DNA of 47,041 bases from JBLHGU01 sp047615875 (GTDB lineage: Bacteria > Pseudomonadota > Gammaproteobacteria > Arenicellales > CAJQKF01): positions 1-47,041 of the forward strand of contig JBLHGU010000020.1 in NCBI GenBank assembly GCA_047615875.1, read 5' to 3'. The position numbers and the translations under genes are program-made. Below, piece after piece: positions 25,607-34,920 of the stretch. The notes beneath the pieces are model-generated. The model did not search any database and was not told the DNA's origin. It saw only the letters and a list, made by a program, of their open reading frames with translations. Positions within the stretch are counted from its first letter, which is position 1. Each line of letters begins with the position of its first letter.

Positions 25607-26650
25607 GTGGCAAGTCTCGAAGAGATCATAGCCGAGCGTGGTTTTCTACTCGCTGATGGGGCTACCGGTACCAACCTGTTTGAAATGGGTTTGCAAACCG
25701 GCGATGCACCAGAACCCTGGAATATTAATCATCCTGATCGTATAAAAGCGCTTCACCAGGGCTTTGTAGATGCTGGGTCCGATATCATCCTGACAAACAC
25801 TTTTGGTGGTAACTTCCACCGATTAAAGTTACATAAAAACCAGGATCAGGTAACGGAATTAAACCTGGCTGCTGCCAGACTCGCCAGAGAAGTAGCAGAC
25901 AAAGCAAATAAAAAAGTACTGGTTGCAGGTTCCATGGGGCCGACCGGTGAGCTGTTTGTACCCCTTGGTGACCTGACTATGGCGTCCGCTACATCGGTTT
26001 TTACCGAGCAGGCCCAGGCTCTGGCCAAGGGTGGTGTAGACATGTTGTGGGTAGAGACCATGTCCTCCAAGGAAGAGGTCATTGCGGCATTGGCTGGTGC
26101 GAGTACAACCAACCTGCCAATTGTTTGCACTTTGAGTTTCGATACCAATGGCAGCACGATGATGGGTGTTTCGCCGACAGACTTCGCAGATATGTCCCGT
26201 AGCCTGACAGTCAAACCGCATGCCTATGGTGCTAATTGTGGTCTTGGCCCAGCCGAAACTGTGGCTGGTATAGTGAATTTGTCTAATGCCGCCGGGCCAA
26301 ATGACATCCTTGTGGCCAAGGGTAATTGCGGTATTCCCGAATATGTCGATGGTGTGATCAGCTACGGTGGTGAGCCTGAATTAATGGCTCGCTATGCGCG
26401 TCTCGCCTATGACTCAGGCGCCAGAATTATCGGCGGTTGTTGTGGCACAACATTCGAACATGTTCGTGCTATGCGCGATTCACTTGATGCTCACGTTGGT
26501 ATAACCAAACCAGGCGCCGGTATGATAAGTGACGAATTGGGTGAAATTTCCGCTGGAGGAAGGGCATTTCTTGAGGGCAAGTTGCACGCCGATACTATCG
26601 CTGTTGGCAAACGTGTAAATCGTCGTAGAAAGAAAGCTCAGACTACCTAA
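25607..26650 (+). CDS. bmt: Betaine-homocysteine S-methyltransferase
   Basis: Zinc-dependent methyltransferase that moves a methyl group from glycine betaine (or a similar donor) to homocysteine, giving methionine. The barrel shows LLADGATGTNLFEMGLQ, ILTNTFGGN, and the zinc cysteines in GANCG (near residue 207) and GGCCGTT near 285, followed by the typical extended C-terminus. It has 347 residues, as the bacterial Bmt form. GTG 25607 is preceded by AAGGAG at 25593-25598. Control by the SAM-I riboswitch upstream matches the pathway. The last 8 bases overlap the convergent membrane gene. Confidence 0.9.
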   Translation: MASLEEIIAERGFLLADGATGTNLFEMGLQTGDAPEPWNINHPDRIKALHQGFVDAGSDIILTNTFGGNFHRLKLHKNQDQVTELNLAAARLAREVADKANKKVLVAGSMGPTGELFVPLGDLTMASATSVFTEQAQALAKGGVDMLWVETMSSKEEVIAALAGASTTNLPIVCTLSFDTNGSTMMGVSPTDFADMSRSLTVKPHAYGANCGLGPAETVAGIVNLSNAAGPNDILVAKGNCGIPEYVDGVISYGGEPELMARYARLAYDSGARIIGGCCGTTFEHVRAMRDSLDAHVGITKPGAGMISDELGEISAGGRAFLEGKLHADTIAVGKRVNRRRKKAQTT

Positions 26651-27068
26651 GCCAGCCTAACTCTTGCGCTTTTCTTGAATACCAAACAAGCTGGGCTGCT
26701 ACCAGTATCGGCATTAAAATTATCCCGAGTAACTCTCCAGTTCCGAACGAGACATCCAGTGAGAGGGTGTGTGCCATCGTCACTATTACACCCACCAGGG
26801 ATGCAATAAATATCGACAATGCCGCCGATCGTCTTAATATCATCAGAACGCTGCCTAATGTCCCACCGAATACGGCAATGGCGAAGCCGATTGTTGCCCA
26901 CAATGGCCTGTCTACTATGATTGCTCGCTCTGATTCCCGATAAGATGCGATCATCTCAGGGTTCATTTGCAGGAAAAAATTTATGGCGCCGATGCCATTC
27001 CAGAAAAACGCGATACTACCTATTAGCCAGAAGCTCCAGTGAATAGGTGCTGGTGTTTTCACCGTCAT
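26643..27068 (-). CDS. Small four-helix membrane protein
   Basis: A 141-residue inner-membrane protein with four hydrophobic segments (IHWSFWLIGSIAFFWNGIGA, LWATIGFAIAVFGGTLGSV, ALSIFIASLVGVIVTMAH, LLGIILMPILVAAQLVWY). The pattern recalls small DoxX-like proteins that databases call hypothetical. Function is unknown. It lies 14 bases after the ydbL stop's complement region, so ydbL is upstream of it on the same strand only after the gene order ydbH-ynbE-ydbL; it could be the last member of that transcript. Confidence 0.7.
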   Translation of the reverse strand: MTVKTPAPIHWSFWLIGSIAFFWNGIGAINFFLQMNPEMIASYRESERAIIVDRPLWATIGFAIAVFGGTLGSVLMILRRSAALSIFIASLVGVIVTMAHTLSLDVSFGTGELLGIILMPILVAAQLVWYSRKAQELGWLR

Positions 27069-27082
27069 AACAGCCTCGCTAC

Positions 27083-27409
27083 TTATTTAATGGACCAGTC
27101 CCCGGCAATACGCACCATCTGACCCCCTGCGGTTTTTGCAATAGCCTTCTGGCCTGCTAACTCTTCAATTGACGCAAGACTCACATGGTTCTTGTTTGCC
27201 AGTTTTTGATAATAGGCTCTGCGTTTGTTATTGACGCTTTCTATAAGATTTTGTATTTCAGCCCCTCCCCCACCAACCGCAGCTATATAGCCGGTATCGG
27301 TCTCGCCTATTTGTTGTTGCTGCTTTGCTGAATCTAGATCCGCTGCATGAGCAGGCAGCACTGCAAGCATCAGGAACAGGCTAAAAAGGGCAAATAGTAT
27401 AGTTTTCAT
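27083..27409 (-). CDS. ydbL: YdbL-family periplasmic protein (DUF1318)
   Basis: A 108-residue exported protein. The open frame extends to 27484, but ATG 27409 starts a good Sec signal peptide (TILFALFSLFLMLAVLPAHA, cut after A-H-A) and has TGGAG five bases before it. The mature part has the DUF1318 marks IGETDTGYIAAV, IESVNNKRRAYYQKLANKN, and a C-terminal A-G-D-W-S-I-K. It is the chaperone-like third member of the ydbH-ynbE-ydbL operon, which supports the YdbH-YnbE bridge carrying phospholipids between the membranes. Confidence 0.9.
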   Translation of the reverse strand: MKTILFALFSLFLMLAVLPAHAADLDSAKQQQQIGETDTGYIAAVGGGGAEIQNLIESVNNKRRAYYQKLANKNHVSLASIEELAGQKAIAKTAGGQMVRIAGDWSIK

Positions 27410-27434
27410 AGTGACTCCAGATTTAAACCAATAA

Positions 27435-27626
27435 CTAAAACAGACCACTGTCTTCGCTAAAAATATCGTCGAGTTCCTTTTCAATTTTCAAACGAACTTC
27501 GTGTTCGATTTTTACATTCAGATTAATGGTAATAGGCTTGTCTGAAGTGGCAACTCTTACTGTAGGTGTACAGGCCACTAGTCCAAACAGACCTGCTATA
27601 ACTAGCGTTAGGATAGTTTGTTTCAT
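27435..27626 (-). CDS. ynbE: YnbE-family outer-membrane lipoprotein
   Basis: A 63-residue lipoprotein with lipobox L-V-A-C after a short signal and the YnbE core ITINLNVKIEHEVRLKIEKE. In E. coli, YnbE stacks with the C-terminus of YdbH to form a continuous beta structure to the outer membrane. It starts 13 bases after ydbH and precedes ydbL by 25, in the conserved order. Length is normal. Confidence 0.9.
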   Translation of the reverse strand: MKQTILTLVIAGLFGLVACTPTVRVATSDKPITINLNVKIEHEVRLKIEKELDDIFSEDSGLF

Positions 27627-27638
27627 ACTGTGTACCGT

Positions 27639-29957
27639 TTATTGCAATTGGGACTGGCTTTGGCGCTCATAAAACTGTTTGACTCTTTGATCTATATTTT
27701 CATGTAATCCGTTGACTAACCGAACACTTTCTAAAAGGGATAAAATATTCTGCTCGAGATTGATATTAAAGTGAATAGGTTGCTGCCGACCGATTTCCTC
27801 GCTAATACCTTCAAGATGCAGCTTTAGGATGAGCGTACCATCTCGATGGTACACAGGTTCTGCGGTCAAAACACTAAATTCAAATTTCTTCAATGCCTTG
27901 AACAAAATTCCTGCACCACTCATACCGGTTGCACCGTCGCCACCCACATCGTAACGAATCACACCAGCGCCATCATTATGAATTTGACCGCTATCTACAT
28001 TTATTTCTCCCTTAGAAATTCGGATCGGAATGGAACCAGAAATAGTTCCACTCATATCAAGACCCGGAAACTGTTGGTTACCTGCCAGCTGATTTAGATT
28101 AAGGGCCTTAAGATCTAGTGTTAAGAGAATTGTTTCATTGTCAGGGTGCAATACAAAATCTGCTATGGACGCTTTTCCACCAAATACTGAAGCGGAAATA
28201 TCCTTAAGTTTTGCCTGTATCTTGTCGTTAATCTCCTCTAGTTGAATCTGACCGCTTATATTTTCTACTGCCAGACCAGCATCCAGGCTAGACAATTCAA
28301 AGGGTATAAAGCTATCACTTGTAAGTATGGGCAACAGATTAATACTGGCCCGACTCTCAAGACCGGAGAAATAGCTGCCTGCGTAGAAACCTCCAACATT
28401 AACCAGTTTCAGAACTAAGTCACTTTTGATATCTTTCTTCTGCCAGCTAATATTGGCGTCGACCTGAATAGCACCTGACACCAGATTCATTTTGTCCGGC
28501 CAGGCGTTAAAAAGCCCGGCGATACCCTGGTCGGTTTTACCAAGATCCAGGGATTCACTCTTAACTTGCAGATTTCCTTTATTAGAATCCGCTATGAAAT
28601 CAACACTAAATTGGACACTATCTTCCAGCTTACTTCGTGCGTTTCCGGACAAATCACCGGCTTTGATTTGCGCTTTTATCTGAGTGTCAGAAAACCCAAA
28701 CTGATTAGTCCCTTGGGTAGAACGCAGTTGGGGGATATCCAGTGTGAGCGAATAATTGCGATCTTTCTGTTCGGTAAACGTAGATTTAGCAGAAAACGGC
28801 GCGACACGTGAATTGCCAAAATTCATCTCTCCCATATCAAGACTGATTTCCTCCCCGTAAAAATGCGGCAAAATCTGCATGGGTTTACCAAATTCACCGC
28901 TGACATTAGTAAGGCTGTTATCGGAAATATTTATCTGATTTATTGAAAACCTGCCCTTGGTGTCAAGTGTTACGATTAGATTTTCCTCAGTGAGCTCAAG
29001 CCGAACAGGTACCATTGCCTGCAGATTACTCATCTCAACTGAACCTCGCTTGAACAGATCCAAGTGAATTTGCACGGGAAATACTGACCTGAAACCATTC
29101 TGTTCAATATTTTCAAAATGACCGGCAAAGTTAAAGTTACCGAGCTGTGTATCGTTATAGAAACAGGCGGGACTGCTGATTTGTAGAACCAAACGATCTA
29201 ATGGATTGCTGGACAGACGTACTGCACCAGCGAAATGACATGACTTATCTATAATAGTCCCAGAGCTATGCTTAAAATACTGTTCCAGGCGATTCAACTC
29301 ACCTTTAAATTCCAGTAAGCGAGAGTTTTCTCCAAGGGGAGAAAGGTGTGCTTCGAGCAGGGCAAGCTCACCATCAGGCGCCAGACTAATCGATAACTGG
29401 CCGGTTTCGGTTGCTATTACATCAGCTCGCAACTGAGAATTATTATCGTCAACTTGTATAATTACAGCTCCCGCACTGGTTCTATCCAGTTGTACCTGTA
29501 AATCATAAAGCCAATGATCCGGTTGACCAATTCTAAGGCGATTCACTACGACGCTTTTTAACGGTAATTTAGATAACCATTCGCGATGATCCAACTCCAA
29601 CACCAACTCAGGATTTGGTAAGGCAGGCCCGGTTGGTTTGTTAGCTAAACCAATATCCAGGTTTTCAAGCTTAATACTTTCGATAGTGGCCGCACTAAAG
29701 GAGGCTGCAGAAAAGCCTACAACCAGATTTTCGAGATGTAGCTCTAGACCCCTCTTTTCCCAGGTCATCTCCAAACTTTGTAGTGACACGCTACCTGTCC
29801 CTAGTTCGATATTTCCCAAACTAACATTGCTAAAACCGAACTTCTCAATAGACGACTTTATAATCGGTTTCAATGTGGAAGGTGAAAACCACAACACCAG
29901 TCCAGCCATCAACACTGTTAGAATGGCGATCCCCAGAATCACTTTCATGATTTTCAT
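27639..29957 (-). CDS. ydbH: YdbH-type AsmA-like intermembrane protein
   Basis: A 772-residue protein with one N-terminal membrane anchor (VILGIAILTVLMAGLVLWF) and a long beta-rich periplasmic part of the AsmA-like bridge class. The C-terminal part carries the YdbH marks GTISGSIPIRISKGEINVDS, then GVIRYDVGG and ALKKFEFSVL, and IHFNINLEQN. YdbH spans the periplasm and with YnbE moves phospholipids to the outer membrane, a job shared with TamB and YhdP. It opens the conserved operon ydbH-ynbE-ydbL and is divergent from yheS. E. coli YdbH is around 880 residues, so this one is shorter. Confidence 0.87.
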   Translation of the reverse strand: MKIMKVILGIAILTVLMAGLVLWFSPSTLKPIIKSSIEKFGFSNVSLGNIELGTGSVSLQSLEMTWEKRGLELHLENLVVGFSAASFSAATIESIKLENLDIGLANKPTGPALPNPELVLELDHREWLSKLPLKSVVVNRLRIGQPDHWLYDLQVQLDRTSAGAVIIQVDDNNSQLRADVIATETGQLSISLAPDGELALLEAHLSPLGENSRLLEFKGELNRLEQYFKHSSGTIIDKSCHFAGAVRLSSNPLDRLVLQISSPACFYNDTQLGNFNFAGHFENIEQNGFRSVFPVQIHLDLFKRGSVEMSNLQAMVPVRLELTEENLIVTLDTKGRFSINQINISDNSLTNVSGEFGKPMQILPHFYGEEISLDMGEMNFGNSRVAPFSAKSTFTEQKDRNYSLTLDIPQLRSTQGTNQFGFSDTQIKAQIKAGDLSGNARSKLEDSVQFSVDFIADSNKGNLQVKSESLDLGKTDQGIAGLFNAWPDKMNLVSGAIQVDANISWQKKDIKSDLVLKLVNVGGFYAGSYFSGLESRASINLLPILTSDSFIPFELSSLDAGLAVENISGQIQLEEINDKIQAKLKDISASVFGGKASIADFVLHPDNETILLTLDLKALNLNQLAGNQQFPGLDMSGTISGSIPIRISKGEINVDSGQIHNDGAGVIRYDVGGDGATGMSGAGILFKALKKFEFSVLTAEPVYHRDGTLILKLHLEGISEEIGRQQPIHFNINLEQNILSLLESVRLVNGLHENIDQRVKQFYERQSQSQLQ

Positions 29958-30034
29958 TGCGGTGTTGATGATGTCCGATTAACTTTGGCGTCCGCCATTA
30001 TCGCATCGATATCCACTAACAGTTAAATATCACC

Positions 30035-31909
30035 ATGCTGCAGTTCAGCGATCTCGCAATCAGACGGGGCACCCGTCAGCTATTTTCCAACGCAACCCTT
30101 ACTATTCCGTCGGGTCGAAAGGTTGGCATTATTGGCGCCAACGGTTGCGGCAAATCGAGCCTGTTTCAACTTATCCTTAAAGAAATAGAAGCAGATGAAG
30201 GCGGTGTGACCTTGACCGGCGATCCGGTTATTGCCCACGTTGCTCAGCAGGCTGAAATGGATGAGCGAGATGCTGTACAACATGTTCTGGATGGTGACGC
30301 GGAGCTTAGAGGAATATTGCACGCATTGAGTCAACCTGACGCTAACGTTGCTGCTCTGCAAACTCGCATGGAAGATATTGACGGGTATTCCGCGGAGGCC
30401 AGAGCCGCTAAATTGTTATCCGGGCTAGGTTTTACTCAGGAACGTCTAACCCAAAGTGCCAATACGCTATCTGGTGGTTGGCAGATGCGTATCAGTCTGG
30501 CCAGAGCCCTGATGTGCCGGTCTGATCTTTTGCTGTTGGATGAGCCGACCAATCACCTGGACCTTGATGCAGTCATCTGGCTTGAAGAATGGCTCAGGCG
30601 TTACTCTGGTACGTTACTACTAATTTCTCATGACCGCGAATTTCTTGATCGAACGATTAATCAGATACTCGCCTATGAGTCGAACACTCTGGTGTTATCG
30701 ACCGGCAATTATTCTGACTATGAACGTCGTAGAGCCGAAAGACTGAGTCAACAGGGCGCCGCTTACGATAAGCAGCAGCGGGAAATATCCCACATGCTGA
30801 GCTACATCAATCGTTTCAGAGCTCAGGCCACCAAAGCCCGACAGGCTCAGAGTCGTTTAAAAGCGTTAGAACGACTAACAGAAATTGCCCCTGCGCATAT
30901 TGATCGTCAGTTTCATTTCCAGTTCAGAGAGCCTAAACATTTGCCAGAACCGTTGCTGCGCCTGGATAATGTCAGCGCAGGATACGATGACCTGCTGATA
31001 CTAAACGGGGTTCGTATGTCTCTGGTTCCCGGCGACAGAATTGGGCTGCTGGGATTAAATGGTGCCGGTAAGACAACGCTTAGCCGGGTGCTAGCCGGTG
31101 ATTTGTCTATTGCCGGTGGCGAACGTAAACCTGCCAAACATTTAAAGGCGGGCTATTTCGCCCAGCACCAGATGCAATTACTTCAGCCCGCGCAAAGCCC
31201 GGCTGATCATTTTTCTGCTCGCTACGATCTGCATGATGAACAGAAATTACGAGATTTCCTGGGAGGTTTTGGTTTTGCTGGTGATCGTGTATTTGAACCC
31301 GTCGCGCCTTTCTCCGGTGGCGAGAAGGCCAGACTGGTACTGTCCATGGTGGTCTACGAAAGTCCTAATCTGCTGATCATGGACGAACCGACCAACCATC
31401 TCGACCTTGATATGCGGCTGGCTCTGACTATGGCGTTACAGGAATTTGCCGGTGCCATGGTACTGGTTTCTCATGACCGACACTTGCTTCGAACCACCAC
31501 CACTGAGCTTTTGTTAGTTGATGATGGCGTGGTGAAGCCCTTTGACGGTAGCCTGGATGATTATCCGCGCTGGTTGGCTGATAGACGCAACAATAAATCT
31601 AACAATAACAACCAGCCGGCCAATCAGAACAAACGTGCCCAGCGACAGTTGGATGCGAATCTCCGGCGTCAGTTAAAACCATTGTTTGATAAAGTAAAAA
31701 AGCTTGAGCAAAGCATCGAGAAGCTACAGAAAAAGGACGCTGAAATTGATTTGAAACTGGCCGACCCAGATTTGTATGATAAATCACGCAGTGATGAGAT
31801 AACCAAACTCAGCAAACAAAAAGCCGATATTCGCCGCGAATGTGATGAAGCAGAAGAGTTGTGGCTCGAAGCCATGGAAAGTCTGGAAGAGGCGAAACTG
31901 GCGGAATGA
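30035..31909 (+). CDS. yheS: ABC-F ATPase YheS
   Basis: Soluble ABC-F protein acting on ribosomes, 624 residues. The first ATPase has GANGCGKSS, LSGGWQMRISLARAL and LLLDEPTNHLDLDAV; the interdomain linker has the R-rich P-site tRNA motif region (HMLSYINRFRAQATKARQAQ); the second ATPase has GLNGAGKTT, FSGGEKARLVLSMVV and LIMDEPTNHLDLDMR. The charged, coiled C-terminal tail (about residues 525-624) is typical of YheS. Both sites keep all catalytic residues. Its stop overlaps the start of the phosphodiesterase gene (ATGA), so both are cotranslated. Confidence 0.93.
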   Translation: MLQFSDLAIRRGTRQLFSNATLTIPSGRKVGIIGANGCGKSSLFQLILKEIEADEGGVTLTGDPVIAHVAQQAEMDERDAVQHVLDGDAELRGILHALSQPDANVAALQTRMEDIDGYSAEARAAKLLSGLGFTQERLTQSANTLSGGWQMRISLARALMCRSDLLLLDEPTNHLDLDAVIWLEEWLRRYSGTLLLISHDREFLDRTINQILAYESNTLVLSTGNYSDYERRRAERLSQQGAAYDKQQREISHMLSYINRFRAQATKARQAQSRLKALERLTEIAPAHIDRQFHFQFREPKHLPEPLLRLDNVSAGYDDLLILNGVRMSLVPGDRIGLLGLNGAGKTTLSRVLAGDLSIAGGERKPAKHLKAGYFAQHQMQLLQPAQSPADHFSARYDLHDEQKLRDFLGGFGFAGDRVFEPVAPFSGGEKARLVLSMVVYESPNLLIMDEPTNHLDLDMRLALTMALQEFAGAMVLVSHDRHLLRTTTTELLLVDDGVVKPFDGSLDDYPRWLADRRNNKSNNNNQPANQNKRAQRQLDANLRRQLKPLFDKVKKLEQSIEKLQKKDAEIDLKLADPDLYDKSRSDEITKLSKQKADIRRECDEAEELWLEAMESLEEAKLAE

Positions 31910-32691
31910 GAAAAGCTCTGCTAAACACAGCCCAGAGGGCTGTTGATCTCTGGTTTGCTGCGAAACCGGAGCAGAAACCAACTGTAGAGAAAGCCAGGCA
32001 AGCCAAAGTGGTTGCCCATCGCGGAAATTGTGGGCTGCATAGTATAGAAAATACTTTAGCGGCTTTTCATGACTGCGATAGCCGCGGAGTGTGGGGCATA
32101 GAACTGGATATTCAATGGACCCGAGATGGCATGCCGGTGGTTAGTCATGACGTAGATTGCGAACGAGTATTTGGAATTAAGCAACTTTCGATCGCAGAGA
32201 ATAACTTTGAGTTTTTGCAGAAGTCAGTTCCGTTAATGCCGGCATTCGAAGAAGTTCTCAACAATTTTGGTTCACGCAGACATCTGATGATTGAGCTAAA
32301 GAGGGAAACTCTCCAGCCTCAGCATTTCCAGCACCTACGCCGATTATTGTCGAACTTATCCCCTGGTGAGGACTATCACCTGCTGGCCCTTGAATTCGAT
32401 CTTGTAGACCAGATACCAGTAGATCTTGTGCCGGCTCTGATGATGGTAGCGGAAACCAATTACCGGGATGTACTAAAAGGGATTTACCAACGTAACTGGC
32501 CAGCTTGCTCGGGACACTATCTGTTGTTCAACAAAAAGATTCGCTACCAACTTGAGCAGGCAAACAAAAACTATGGAGTTGGCTTTATAAAGTCAAAAAA
32601 TGCTTTGTATCGAGAAATCCGCCTGGGTAGTCACTGGATATTTACTAATCATGCTGGCTCCTTACAAAGCTGGCTTGATGAACTGCTTTAA
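31906..32691 (+). CDS. Glycerophosphodiester phosphodiesterase-fold protein
   Basis: TIM-barrel phosphodiesterase of the GDPD family, which releases sn-glycerol 3-phosphate from deacylated phospholipids. Active-site marks are present: VAHRGNCGLHSIENTLAAF, GIELDIQWTRDGMPVVSHD (metal-binding E and D and a catalytic His), and MIELKRE. ATG 31906 is chosen because it overlaps the yheS stop by ATGA; the frame is open back to 31861 inside yheS. It has 261 residues and no signal peptide, so it acts in the cytosol. Its last 4 bases overlap the convergent CoA-transferase gene. Confidence 0.87.
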   Translation: MRKALLNTAQRAVDLWFAAKPEQKPTVEKARQAKVVAHRGNCGLHSIENTLAAFHDCDSRGVWGIELDIQWTRDGMPVVSHDVDCERVFGIKQLSIAENNFEFLQKSVPLMPAFEEVLNNFGSRRHLMIELKRETLQPQHFQHLRRLLSNLSPGEDYHLLALEFDLVDQIPVDLVPALMMVAETNYRDVLKGIYQRNWPACSGHYLLFNKKIRYQLEQANKNYGVGFIKSKNALYREIRLGSHWIFTNHAGSLQSWLDELL

Positions 32692-33797
32692 TCCTCCGAA
32701 TCTCTGCCGACAGTAGGGGTGCCAGGGGAGTCACGCCAGTCTTCGTCTCTCCAGATAACCGGATGATCCGGGATTGGCACCGTTTCACCTGTTGAGTTAA
32801 CTGCATCTCGACGCCGAAGAGCTGGGTGACGAGACAAGTCCGACACTTCGTTAATCGCGCCAAAAGCAATAGCGTGCTGCTTTAGACGATCCCGAAATTC
32901 CTCAGCACTTAGACTGTTCAGTATGCTATGTATTTCTTCATCAAGCTGATCTCGATTCTCTACACGACTATTATTATTCAGAAACTTTTCATCGCTGAAT
33001 AACTGCGGAGCCAGAAGAACTTGCTCACATAATCGTTGCCATTCACGCTGATTCTGTATCGAAATGAGCGTTTGTATCCCATCACCAGTTTGGTACGCAC
33101 CGTAGGGTGAAATGCTTGGGTGTCGCAGACCCTGGCGAGTAGGCGCTCCTTTACCATAATCGCTATGCACCAGTGGTACCGTCATCCACTCCGCGGCCAC
33201 ATCAAATAACGATACAGCCAGACTAGCGCCCTGAGCATTTTTTTCGCGACGATACAGGGCTTCAAGAATGGCTGCGTGAGCTGTCATGCCAGCGCCAATG
33301 TCACAGATAGAGACACCAATGCGTCCCATCTCATCGGCACCACCAGAAACTGCAGCCAATCCTGCCTCGGCCTGAATCAGCAAATCATATGCACGCATGC
33401 CCTGCATCGCAGATACTTCCCCATAGCCAGAAATATCACAGGTAATAAGCGTCGGGTAGAGTTGTCGCAAACTCTTATAACCAAAGCCTGCTCGCTCTAT
33501 TGCACCGGGACCTAGATTCTGAATTAGAACATCTGCGTTTAGGATCAATTGATGTAGCTGTTTTGCACCATCTGCTGTTTTAAAATCAATGACCCAGGAT
33601 TCCTTGCCCTGATTGAGCCAGATAAAATAAGAGCTGTCGCCTTTAGCTGCAGCATCATAGTTGCGCGCAAAATCTCCCTCGGCTCGTTCGATTTTGATCA
33701 CCCTGGCACCGGCATCTCTAAGACGTGCGCTGGCTAAAGGCGCGGCGACAGCCTGTTCAATACTGACGACAGTAATTCCTTCAAGTGGTCGAGACAT
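32688..33797 (-). CDS. Class III (CaiB/BaiF-type) CoA-transferase
   Basis: Moves CoA between carboxylic acids. Family III marks: the N-terminal RPLEGITVVSIEQAVAAPLA, IKIERAEGDFAR, ADVLIQNLGPGAIERAG, LITCDISGYG, and the catalytic aspartate in A-Y-D-L-L-I-Q-A-E-A-G near residue 142. It has 369 residues, short of the usual 390-410 but with both ends present. Family members act on carnitine, oxalate, succinate, mesaconate and others; the acid used here is unknown. It stands alone on the minus strand between a phosphodiesterase and cmoB, with no pathway partner beside it. Confidence 0.87.
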   Translation of the reverse strand: MSRPLEGITVVSIEQAVAAPLASARLRDAGARVIKIERAEGDFARNYDAAAKGDSSYFIWLNQGKESWVIDFKTADGAKQLHQLILNADVLIQNLGPGAIERAGFGYKSLRQLYPTLITCDISGYGEVSAMQGMRAYDLLIQAEAGLAAVSGGADEMGRIGVSICDIGAGMTAHAAILEALYRREKNAQGASLAVSLFDVAAEWMTVPLVHSDYGKGAPTRQGLRHPSISPYGAYQTGDGIQTLISIQNQREWQRLCEQVLLAPQLFSDEKFLNNNSRVENRDQLDEEIHSILNSLSAEEFRDRLKQHAIAFGAINEVSDLSRHPALRRRDAVNSTGETVPIPDHPVIWRDEDWRDSPGTPTVGRDSED

Positions 33798-33831
33798 GAG
33801 TCGTTATTATTGATTACATTGGCATTGCATT

Positions 33832-34854
33832 ATGCCAGAGCCTGAGGCGTTACAATATCCACTGAGAACCCTACGGATAACACCTTTCTTGATTGACTAT
33901 AACGAATTTTATACAGCCTGCCTGGACACACCATTAGAACAATGGTCAGGGGATTTACAACTATTGGTGCAACAACGTTTGGCTGAAGATGCCCATGGCG
34001 ATTCGTCAAAATGGCATCACAGTTTGGATAATTTGCCGGATCTACTAGCCGAGGAATCCTATCTGAACAACACTGAAGTGGGTGTTGGAGGCACAATTGA
34101 TGATCAACAAAGGCAGCAACTTGAAAACGCGCTGCGTCAGTTGCATCCGTGGAGAAAAGGACCGTTCAGTCTATTCGATGTAAAAATCGATACCGAATGG
34201 CGCTCAGATTTAAAGTGGGATCGCCTCTTGCCGGGATTGCACCCGCTTCAAGATAAGACTGTTCTCGATGTGGGTTGTGGTAGTGGTTATCATTGTTGGC
34301 GGATGGCAGGAGCCGGTGCCCGAATGGTCGTAGGAATAGAACCGACCTTACTATACGTTTACCAGTATCTTGCCACAACCAGGTATCTTAAAGCGCCGGT
34401 GTGGGTCTTTCCCTGTCGAATGGAAGAGTTACCACCATCACTCAAAGCGTTCGATTGCGTTTTCTCTATGGGTATCCTTTACCACCGTAGATCACCGTTC
34501 GAACACTTAATGGAGCTACGCAATGCGTTACGCCCCGGTGGACAGTTAATACTGGAAACTCTGGTTGTCGAAGGCGACAAAGACACGGTTTTGGTACCAC
34601 GGGGGCGCTACGCCAGCATGACCAATGTCTGGTTTATACCAAGCCCGGACGCACTGATGTTGTGGCTTGAAAAATTGAAGTTTCGAGACGTCGAATTGAT
34701 CGATGTTTCGGTTACCACCCCAGAGGAACAACGCAGTACGGACTGGATGACATTTCATTCTCTGGTGGATTTTTTACACTCTGATTCACCCGGTCTGACT
34801 AAAGAAGGTTATCCGGCTCCTAAACGGGCAATTTTGTCTGCAAAAGCTCCTTGA
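33832..34854 (+). CDS. cmoB: tRNA U34 carboxymethyltransferase CmoB
   Basis: Uses carboxy-S-adenosylmethionine to turn 5-hydroxyuridine into cmo5U at tRNA wobble positions. CmoB marks: WHHSLDNLPDLLA, WRKGPFSLFDVKIDTEWRSD, VLDVGCGSGYHCWRMAGAGA, GIEPTLLYVYQ, MGILYHRRSPFEHL, and MTNVWFIPSPDALMLWLEK. It has 340 residues from ATG 33832, with about 20 residues before the normal family start (I-D-Y-N-E-F-Y), so TTG at 33887 would also suit. cmoA, the usual upstream partner, is not next to it here. Confidence 0.92.
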   Translation: MPEPEALQYPLRTLRITPFLIDYNEFYTACLDTPLEQWSGDLQLLVQQRLAEDAHGDSSKWHHSLDNLPDLLAEESYLNNTEVGVGGTIDDQQRQQLENALRQLHPWRKGPFSLFDVKIDTEWRSDLKWDRLLPGLHPLQDKTVLDVGCGSGYHCWRMAGAGARMVVGIEPTLLYVYQYLATTRYLKAPVWVFPCRMEELPPSLKAFDCVFSMGILYHRRSPFEHLMELRNALRPGGQLILETLVVEGDKDTVLVPRGRYASMTNVWFIPSPDALMLWLEKLKFRDVELIDVSVTTPEEQRSTDWMTFHSLVDFLHSDSPGLTKEGYPAPKRAILSAKAP

Positions 34855-34920
34855 TTTCTAACCTGCGCGAAGTCAATATGCAGGTGTAAAAAACCTGAGA
34901 TTATCTCTAAAGGAAAAAGT